This document shows, piece by piece, positions 1 through 5,359 of a stretch of DNA of 44,878 nt. The DNA comes from Ruminococcus flavefaciens. GTDB lineage: Bacteria > Bacillota > Clostridia > Oscillospirales > Ruminococcaceae. A model generated the notes under the pieces. It searched no databases, was not told where the DNA came from, and saw nothing but the letters and a program-made list of their open reading frames with translations. Every line of letters starts with the position of its first letter. Position 1 is the stretch's first letter. A program made the position numbers and the translations under genes. The stretch covers positions 1-44,878 of the forward strand of contig SFMO01000005.1 in NCBI GenBank assembly GCA_004554385.1. Direction: 5' to 3'.

Positions 1-59
1 TCAACAACCTTGATCTTGAATTCAGGTGTATATCTCTTGTTTGGTTTTCCTTTTGGCAT
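1..59 (-). CDS. IS3-family transposase OrfA, N-terminal fragment (runs off the window)
   Basis: The minus-strand reading from ATG at 57-59 gives MPKGKPNKRYTPEFKIKVV and continues past the edge. The pattern of basic residues followed by YTPEFKIKVV is the usual start of IS3-group OrfA proteins, whose N-terminal helix-turn-helix binds the element's ends. Only 19 codons are visible, so length, frameshift site and OrfB cannot be assessed. A GGGG-containing stretch lies 8-12 nt upstream and may serve as the ribosome site. Confidence 0.65.
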   Translation of the reverse strand, partial: MPKGKPNKRYTPEFKIKVV

Positions 60-66
60 AAAAATG

Positions 67-130
67 TCCCCTTTCGTTAGACTTCATTTTGGTATATTTC
101 TATTATACCACATTGTCTAACAAAAGGGGA
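67..130. repeat. Inverted repeat at the IS3 end
   Basis: Arms 67-82 and 115-130 are complementary over 16 bases with one mismatch. The outer arm is the presumed element tip and the inner arm lies in the orfA leader. In RNA this would form a hairpin just before the transposase start, which could damp read-through translation from outside promoters. That role is inferred. Confidence 0.6.
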
Positions 131-154
131 GCATTTCAAAGCAGGTGGTTATTT

Positions 155-364
155 TCAGCTCATTTTTGATTTAGCGACTTCACGCATAACGTGCTCCATT
201 ACCTCTTCGGGAGTAGGCACCTTTCCCTTGCCTATCTTGTTTATAGGAGCATCGGGATCCTTACATGCTTCGGCGATTGATCTTTCTATTTCTCGCTTAA
301 CTTCTTCTTCGGATACACCGTTTTGTCTTGCAATGCTTTTGAATATATTGTTGTTGTTTTTCAT
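155..364 (-). CDS. Small protein resembling the Spo0A DNA-binding helix pair (69 aa)
   Basis: A 69-residue protein with a good ribosome site (GGAGG, 5 nt before ATG at 362-364). Residues 7-38 line up position by position with the recognition region of Spo0A effector domains: hydrophobic-x-x-x-IA, then V-S-x-E-E-V-K-R-E-I-E-R-S-I-x-E-A, compared with VAG..TTSSRVERAIRHAIEIAW in the spo0A gene of this window. It has no receiver domain and the C-terminal half is charged and short. I infer a stand-alone mini effector-like DNA-binding protein or dimerisation partner. The similarity is by eye and the function is unknown. It is divergent from the XRE gene at 494. Its stop is next to the IS3 end. Confidence 0.6.
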   Translation of the reverse strand: MKNNNNIFKSIARQNGVSEEEVKREIERSIAEACKDPDAPINKIGKGKVPTPEEVMEHVMREVAKSKMS

Positions 365-448
365 TTGTTCCCTCCAGGAGATAGCTTTTTTATAATAATA
401 TTCTGCTTTTTAATAAAAAGCAATAGCTTTCTGATAAAAAGTGTATTT

Positions 449-481
449 CTTTCTTATTATTTGTTAAAATTAAATAAGAAA
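449..481. promoter_or_regulatory. AT-rich inverted repeat before the XRE gene (possible operator)
   Basis: The arms TTTCTTAT and ATAAGAAA (about 450-457 and 474-481) flank an AT-rich centre, with the right arm running into the AGGAG ribosome site of the XRE gene at 494. This placement suits autoregulation by the encoded repressor and could also act on the divergent gene at 364. The promoter itself is not clear. Inferred from symmetry only. Confidence 0.35.
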
Positions 482-493
482 GGAGTGGTTGAT

Positions 494-745
494 ATGTCAA
501 GATCGATGAAAATATCAAAGGAAAATGAATTCAAGTATATCCAGCTCGGTCTGAATGTGGCATATTACAGAAAGCTCCAGGGGCTTACTCAGGAGGAGCT
601 TGCCGAAATATCAGGCATAAGCCGTTCTCACATAAGCGCTATAGAAGCTCCGAATATAATCCACAATGTATCGCTTGAGGTCATATTTGACCTTGCAGCC
701 GCACTTAAAACAGAGCCGTACAAGCTTCTTGAATTCAGAGACTGA
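494..745 (+). CDS. Small XRE/Cro-family helix-turn-helix regulator (83 aa)
   Basis: The ATG at 494 is chosen over upstream in-frame starts because it has an AGGAGTGG ribosome site and the upstream translation is low-complexity. The protein has 83 residues. The HTH_3 fold spans about residues 17-75, with the typical core RKLQGLTQEELAEISGISRSHISAIE, in which the recognition helix is SRSHISAIE. There is no extra effector or peptidase domain, so this is a single-domain DNA-binding regulator, either an autorepressor or a controller of its neighbour. It is divergent from the 69-aa gene and followed by a strong terminator at 748-778, so it is probably monocistronic. An AT-rich inverted repeat overlaps its ribosome-site region. 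Its targets are unknown. Confidence 0.85.
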   Translation: MSRSMKISKENEFKYIQLGLNVAYYRKLQGLTQEELAEISGISRSHISAIEAPNIIHNVSLEVIFDLAAALKTEPYKLLEFRD

Positions 746-747
746 GT

Positions 748-778
748 CCTTTGCGGAAGAACCGCAGAGGGCTTTTTT
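748..778 (+). terminator. Rho-independent terminator after the XRE gene
   Basis: A 9-bp stem (748-756 with 762-770, including one G-T pair) with a 5-nt loop is followed by GC and six T. It ends over the stop codon of the convergent flavin reductase-like gene. Confidence 0.85.
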
Positions 779-1286
779 ATTCCTTTACGTAAACTCCGAC
801 GATCTCGGATATATAGGCACGGTGATAGTCTCCGCTGCCGAAAAATGCTGCAGGGAAGCCATCATCTGTGAGGAAACCGCTTTCCTGAAGGTCATAGCTG
901 TAGAGCTTACGGCATACGAGAACAAGCTCTGCCTCTTCAAATGTCATGCAGCCGTCTACTTCAGCAGGAGTAAGACCTGTTTCCTTTGCCTTGTCGCAGT
1001 CTCTGCCCGAATGTGAGCCGCAGAAGGAAAGGGCTTTTCTGTACTCCTCGCCTAAAAATGAAGCGGTATAGCACTCGTTGTCCTCAATAAATCCGTATGT
1101 GTAGCGTGAAGGTCTTACATAGCAGGTAAGAACGTTTTTGTTCCAGAGAACGCCAAGCTGTCCCCATGAAGCTGTCATGGTATTGAACTTGTCCTTGTTG
1201 CCGCCTGTGAGAAGCATCCACTGCTTGCCTATCTTCTCGAAGGGATTGAATGATAATTCACTGATATCGATTTTTTTGAAAGCCAT
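777..1286 (-). CDS. Flavin reductase-like domain protein (169 aa)
   Basis: The 169-residue protein matches the flavin reductase-like split-barrel family (Flavin_Reduct). It has an N-terminal W-x-x-L-T-G-G...FNTMTASWGQLG stretch that usually contacts FMN, then VRPSRYTYGFIEDNE and the C-terminal barrel strands. Members bind FMN and either reduce flavin for partner enzymes or are uncharacterised electron carriers. The substrate cannot be told here. The ribosome site AAAGGAGAA lies 6 nt before ATG at 1286. It follows spo0A on the same strand after a 97-bp gap, so it may be co-transcribed. The length is normal for the short members. The alternative label is DUF/pyridoxamine-oxidase-like, but the TASW motif favours flavin reductase. 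Confidence 0.8.
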   Translation of the reverse strand: MAFKKIDISELSFNPFEKIGKQWMLLTGGNKDKFNTMTASWGQLGVLWNKNVLTCYVRPSRYTYGFIEDNECYTASFLGEEYRKALSFCGSHSGRDCDKAKETGLTPAEVDGCMTFEEAELVLVCRKLYSYDLQESGFLTDDGFPAAFFGSGDYHRAYISEIVGVYVKE

Positions 1287-1383
1287 GATAATTCTCCTTT
1301 TCAGTTTATTTTTCAGATCCTTATTAATGTATGATCTTTATGTCATTAAGATGATATTCGGGAACATCACAGCTTATACATCA

Positions 1384-2139
1384 TCAGTGAGCTCTCAGCG
1401 CTGATTTATAGCGCAGGCGCAGCTTATCGGTGATAAGTGCGATAAATTCCGAATTTGTAGGTTTTCCTTTTCCTGTATCAACTGTGTAGCCGAAAAAGGA
1501 ATTGAGAGTATCCACGTTTCCTCTGTCCCACGCGATCTCTATAGCGTGACGAATAGCACGTTCGACGCGTGATGACGTGGTATCGTAGATACCTGCAACA
1601 GTGGGATAGAGAAGCTTTGTGACGCTGTCGAGAAGAGACTTATCCTCAATGGAATAGAGGATAGCGGTCCTCAGGTAATGATAGCCCTTTATGTGGGCAG
1701 GAACGCCCAGCTGATGTATCATATCCGTGACAACAACTTCCATATCGTCGCTGAAGCTGCTTACTCTGTCTCCGAGGGCTGAGTTTATAGCGGTGCACAG
1801 GTCGTCTGCACTGCAAGGACGGAGCAGGAATTTTGAAGCTCCGTTCTCGATGACCTGTTTTTCGATGAACTCGTTGTCGTAGGCAGATGTAACTATAAAA
1901 ACAGGCGGCTTTACGCCCATTTCCTTTACAGTTTTCATTAGTGAGATAATATCGCCGTTCTGTGATGAGATATCAAGCACAGCCGCATCGGGGGGATCCT
2001 TTTTTATGGATTCCAGTATAACACCGCAGTCCTTGCGCCTTGTATAGGCATACATACCCTTTTCGCGGAGTTTATTTGCCGTACTCACACCTGTTTCTGC
2101 TGAATCGTCTCCGATAAGTACCTTGATCTTGTTGTTCAT
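1384..2139 (-). CDS. spo0A: Spo0A-type response regulator (251 aa)
   Basis: A two-domain regulator: a receiver (about residues 4-122) and a Spo0A C-terminal DNA-binding domain (about 135-251). The latter is clear from HIKGYHYLRTAI, LYPTVA and the recognition segment SSRVERAIRHAIEIAW. In the receiver, D11, D12, the phospho-acceptor D56 and T84 are present, but the invariant Lys of the FILKP motif is Arg (R107 in FLLRPC). The start ATG has an AAAGGAGG ribosome site. A promoter lies at 2184-2212 and a small hairpin (2162-2176) lies in the leader. Spo0A is the master regulator of sporulation entry and stationary-phase genes; many Ruminococcus retain it while sporulating poorly or not at all. No kinase or phosphotransferase partner is nearby. 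Confidence 0.93.
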   Translation of the reverse strand: MNNKIKVLIGDDSAETGVSTANKLREKGMYAYTRRKDCGVILESIKKDPPDAAVLDISSQNGDIISLMKTVKEMGVKPPVFIVTSAYDNEFIEKQVIENGASKFLLRPCSADDLCTAINSALGDRVSSFSDDMEVVVTDMIHQLGVPAHIKGYHYLRTAILYSIEDKSLLDSVTKLLYPTVAGIYDTTSSRVERAIRHAIEIAWDRGNVDTLNSFFGYTVDTGKGKPTNSEFIALITDKLRLRYKSALRAH

Positions 2140-2161
2140 GTTTTATACCTCCTTTTGCATG

Positions 2162-2176
2162 GCGGTTGTTTACCGC
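2162..2176 (-). promoter_or_regulatory. Leader hairpin upstream of spo0A
   Basis: GCGGT (2162-2166) pairs with ACCGC (2172-2176) immediately upstream of the spo0A ribosome site on the minus-strand transcript. A role in translation is possible but unproven. Confidence 0.4.
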
Positions 2177-2183
2177 AAGAATA

Positions 2184-2212
2184 ATGATATCACATTGCAA
2201 AAGGGGCGGCAA
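2184..2212 (-). promoter_or_regulatory. Sigma-A-type promoter for spo0A
   Basis: On the minus strand, TTGCCG (2207-2212), a 17-nt spacer, then TATCAT (2184-2189), preceded by TGTGA. This gives a leader of about 40 nt before spo0A. The rest of the 190-bp gap to 2329 shows no gene. Confidence 0.6.
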
Positions 2213-2329
2213 CGGCTTTTTATAGGACTTTTAGCAGTATTTTTTCGGGAAATGCCATATAAAGCATGTGTAATAAATCGCCGTCGAAAAGCGCTGTCGC
2301 ATAAAAATGAAAAGGCTTGAAACAGGGAG

Positions 2330-3640
2330 TTATTTTCGTTTTTTTCTGTGAAGGGCGGCTTCCGACATTTCTCTCACCCTTGTACCTTCGGGGAAAAGCT
2401 TGTCGGCAAGCTTCTGTAAGGCGTTCTTTTTGACTGTTTCTGTATGGACGGGGGCAAGCTTAGGCTCGCTGACGGCTTTGCTCCACTTTTTCTTCACATT
2501 ATCGGAAAGATAGGGTATTATCTTGTTTCTATCGCCGATATAGCTGTGCTTTTCGAGAAATTCCAGCGGCAGCTGACAGCCTTCGCCGCCGTATTTCCCG
2601 AGAAAATCGCCGAAGTGGAAGTAAAGCATCTCCTCGAAGTCTCGTTTACCCTCCATGATTTTTTTATTGTTTTTCATGCCCTCGATGAGAGCCTTCTGCT
2701 CTTCATTTGCCGGCTCAAAATCCTTGATGAAGCCGAGAGGTCCCAGGACCATGAAGCCTATCATGTGGTCATCTCCGCAGAAATCGCTCTTTGGCATTTT
2801 GGTCTGAGGTACATCGAATCCATAGGCTGCATACAGCGCAAATGCGCAGCGCAGAGCCATGAAATTGTCCTTGTCGATGTCATAGAGGTGTTCCTCCTCC
2901 ACAAAGCCGCGGAGTCTGCCTGATTTAAGCATAAGGGCGAAAACAGGCTGAAGCATCAGTGACCGCATACCCTTGACTATGGGAGCTTCCACGTCCTTTG
3001 AGAAATTTCCGCCGATATGGAGGATATTACCTGCGCTTGTTCCCGATTTCTTGATAACAGCGTCAAGGAATGCACTACCTGCGGAATCGGGAATATTCTG
3101 CTCGGCAGGTATAACTATGGCATCATAGGAGCCGTAGCCGCAGCTGCACAGTATCTTGACTACCACATCTCGGGGATAGTAGGAATCCGAAACGATTATG
3201 ACCTTATGGCGGCAGTCCTTTGCCTTGTCGAAAAGCAGCTTTCCCATTTTTCGCGGAAAGGCGAAGTGTTCGACAAGGTCACATTCTCTTGTCATCAGCT
3301 TTTCTCTGGCAGCAGGCGGAAGTCCACTCATTTTCATAAATATGTCGTATATCTTCTCAAGGGTGACATTGTCCTTGAGGGAGTATTTTTTCTCGGCAGC
3401 CTTCTGTGCGGCTGTTCTCAGCTCTGTGAAGGTCTTATCGCCTGTATTGAACAGTGAGAAATCCTCTTCCATGAACAGGAAGATATCCTCATGTCTTGAA
3501 AAGGGCAGAAGCACCAGCGTATCCCACATACTGAAGCTTGCAGCGGAGTGGTCGTTGCGTGATACTTCATGGAGCATTTTTACGGTGAGTTCGTCCTGTG
3601 ATGGAGAATTCTGCCGCAATGGTGAAAATTCGTCGTTCAT
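2330..3640 (-). CDS. HAD-fold hydrolase-like protein, probably catalytically dead (436 aa)
   Basis: Resembles the large HAD-superfamily predicted hydrolases often found beside glycosyltransferases. Motif I is read as SFSMWDTLVLLPF (residues 35-47), motif II as IIVSDSYYPRD (149-159), and motif IV as HIGGNFSKDV (208-217). In active relatives motif I reads FDIFDTLL and motif IV HIGDN. Here the nucleophile Asp is Ser37 and the motif IV Asp is Gly211, so hydrolysis is unlikely. The start was set at ATG 3638-3640 because GAAAGGG lies 8 nt upstream; the in-frame GTG 9 nt earlier leaves no room for a ribosome site. It begins 16 nt after the GH26 stop, so it is the third gene of the GH95-GH26 run. The basic C-terminus is unassigned. 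Role unknown, perhaps a sugar-phosphate binder or scaffold. Confidence 0.7.
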   Translation of the reverse strand: MNDEFSPLRQNSPSQDELTVKMLHEVSRNDHSAASFSMWDTLVLLPFSRHEDIFLFMEEDFSLFNTGDKTFTELRTAAQKAAEKKYSLKDNVTLEKIYDIFMKMSGLPPAAREKLMTRECDLVEHFAFPRKMGKLLFDKAKDCRHKVIIVSDSYYPRDVVVKILCSCGYGSYDAIVIPAEQNIPDSAGSAFLDAVIKKSGTSAGNILHIGGNFSKDVEAPIVKGMRSLMLQPVFALMLKSGRLRGFVEEEHLYDIDKDNFMALRCAFALYAAYGFDVPQTKMPKSDFCGDDHMIGFMVLGPLGFIKDFEPANEEQKALIEGMKNNKKIMEGKRDFEEMLYFHFGDFLGKYGGEGCQLPLEFLEKHSYIGDRNKIIPYLSDNVKKKWSKAVSEPKLAPVHTETVKKNALQKLADKLFPEGTRVREMSEAALHRKKRK

Positions 3641-3656
3641 TCCGTCCACCCTTTCG

Positions 3657-5342
3657 TTATTTTTTGGTAGTTTCAGCAGGTGCTGAAGAAGTATCTGCTT
3701 CGGGAGCGGTAGTGATATCGGCTTCTGAAGGCTCTATGCCCCTCATTTTTCTGTATTCGTCCAGAGTCATGGCGCCGTCGGAGTTATAGGCTCTTATGAG
3801 GGCGTCCTTGCTGGTGAATTCCTCGTTGTATTCCCCTTTTTCGTTCTGTACGTACTTGCCGTACCAGACGCCAAAGAATGACCAAACGGCGTTGTCGCGG
3901 AATGCGGTGTCCATATCAGGAACACTTCCGCACTCGCTTATAGCGATGAGCTTGTCTGTTCCCGTGAACTTCTGAACAGCGGCAAATTCCTCATAGAATC
4001 GGCTTCCGTAGTCCTTTTCTCCGCTGAAGTAAAGGTCAACTGAGGCGATATCGAAGGTACGCTTGTCCACCATAGCGCTGTTGCTCTGACCGTTCCATAT
4101 CCAGATGAGGTTATCCAGCTCGAAGTACTTTGTAAAGCGGTCATAGATGAGCTTCCAGAGCCATTTATAGCTGTCTGTGCCCTTAGCACCCCACCAGTAC
4201 CAGTCGCCGCAGCCCTCGGGAAGAGGTCTCCACAGCACAGGTACACCTCTGTTTCTGAGAGAAGTGAGCTGACCTGCCATATTATCTATATCAAGGAGCA
4301 GTCCGTAGCATTCCCTGGATATTTCACCCTTGCTGTAGAGCTCGCGGAGCTCTTCCTCAGTGAGCTCGGCTATATCCTTGTCTGTGACAGCCTTGGAAAT
4401 ATCGAAATCCGTTTCCTCTGTGCGGATGCCGCTCTTCTTTTCCGAAGGAGACTTCCAATACCAGCTGACGCAGGAAATACCGCCGTTAAGGTACCAGTCC
4501 GCCGCAGCGTCAACTTCCTTGAAGCTTGCGTCGTAGCTCACATCGGGGACTTCAAAATTCGAGAATCTGATAACGGGATATTTTCCCGTAGTACGGTATA
4601 TCAGGTCCATCTCGGAGTTGTTTCCGCCGTAGGCATACTGACCTGTTATCATATATTTTCCGTAGTTATCTGACAGGAAGCTCATAAGCTCCTTTGCCGA
4701 CTCGCCTGCCTTTTTGTTGACGAGCTCGCCCTTTGCGTCATAGCTGATGTCGCTCAGGGAGGTATTGTTCTCTATTTTGAGGTAATCGAGGCTTATATCT
4801 CCGTCTTTGGGAGTAAATTCAAGCTTCTGCTTGCCTTTTGTGAGGAAAACTCCGTAAATAGTGATATAGGTGAATTTTTTGTTGTCAGTGGTCCTGAATT
4901 CGGTGAGCTGCTCGTCACCCAGCTTCAATTGGCAATTTACAGTGCTGCCCGACAGGATATTGAATGACAGGTCATAGTGCTGATTGCTCGGCACATCTAT
5001 CTCGAAGACCACCGAGTTTTTTCCTTCCTTGCCGAAGGCAGTAACGTAGCCGTCTCCGCTGAATTCGGGAAGGTCAGAAGCGACCTTTGCACCTTTAAGC
5101 TCGGCTTTTTCGGCTTCATAGAGGTTGCCCGATGCCTTTTTTTCTATCTCGGGATAGGTAACGGGGTAATCGGGGAAGGTCTCTACAGGGAGAGTAGTAG
5201 TTGGCTCTGTGGTTTTTTTGGCTGTAGTTTCCTCGACAATAGGCACAGAAGCCGTCATTTTGTTATTCTTGTCGCAGGCGGTGAATGCCGAAGCGGCAGC
5301 TCCCACAGCACATGCGAGAGCAATGATCTTGCGAATATCCAT
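3657..5342 (-). CDS. Lipoprotein GH26 beta-mannanase-type glycoside hydrolase with N-terminal CBM35-like module (561 aa)
   Basis: The signal peptide ends in a lipobox at Cys23, followed by a T/E-rich linker (about 30-70). Next is a beta-sandwich resembling CBM35 (about 73-195, starting YEAEKAELKGAKV and ending LDYLKIEN), then a GH26 catalytic barrel (about 212-520). The acid/base is Glu376 in WRPLPEGCGDWYWWG and the nucleophile is Glu470 in IAISECGS. The conserved His before the acid/base (usually LHE) is Pro375, which may change activity or specificity. GH26 enzymes mostly cleave beta-1,4-mannan. The lipid anchor places it on the cell surface rather than in a cellulosome, since it has no dockerin. 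A short T/S/P-rich tail ends the protein. AGGAGG precedes ATG; the gene lies 17 nt after GH95. Confidence 0.88.
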   Translation of the reverse strand: MDIRKIIALACAVGAAASAFTACDKNNKMTASVPIVEETTAKKTTEPTTTLPVETFPDYPVTYPEIEKKASGNLYEAEKAELKGAKVASDLPEFSGDGYVTAFGKEGKNSVVFEIDVPSNQHYDLSFNILSGSTVNCQLKLGDEQLTEFRTTDNKKFTYITIYGVFLTKGKQKLEFTPKDGDISLDYLKIENNTSLSDISYDAKGELVNKKAGESAKELMSFLSDNYGKYMITGQYAYGGNNSEMDLIYRTTGKYPVIRFSNFEVPDVSYDASFKEVDAAADWYLNGGISCVSWYWKSPSEKKSGIRTEETDFDISKAVTDKDIAELTEEELRELYSKGEISRECYGLLLDIDNMAGQLTSLRNRGVPVLWRPLPEGCGDWYWWGAKGTDSYKWLWKLIYDRFTKYFELDNLIWIWNGQSNSAMVDKRTFDIASVDLYFSGEKDYGSRFYEEFAAVQKFTGTDKLIAISECGSVPDMDTAFRDNAVWSFFGVWYGKYVQNEKGEYNEEFTSKDALIRAYNSDGAMTLDEYRKMRGIEPSEADITTAPEADTSSAPAETTKK

Positions 5343-5359
5343 TAATTCCTCCTGTATTA

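Larger units (their letters stand above)
1..133 (-). mobile_element. Partial IS3-family element, orfA-side end
   Basis: Read on the minus strand, the segment has the layout of an IS3-family left end. The probable tip starts TGCTCCCCTTTTGTTAGACA at 133, followed by a short non-coding stretch with an extended -10 (TGGTATAAT, -10 at 102-107), then the start of a transposase orfA at 59. A near-perfect inverted copy of the tip core (67-82 against 115-130, one mismatch) lies just before the orfA start. A smaller inverted pair (90-96 and 104-110) sits inside it. The rest of the element lies outside the window, so the far end and target duplication cannot be checked. The IS3 assignment rests on the orfA N-terminus; the exact tip is inferred. 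Confidence 0.6.

Noticed and set aside
323..493. Upstream extension of the XRE regulator
   Set aside because: Its translation is a run of hydrophobic low-complexity residues and the AGGAGTGG site points to ATG 494.
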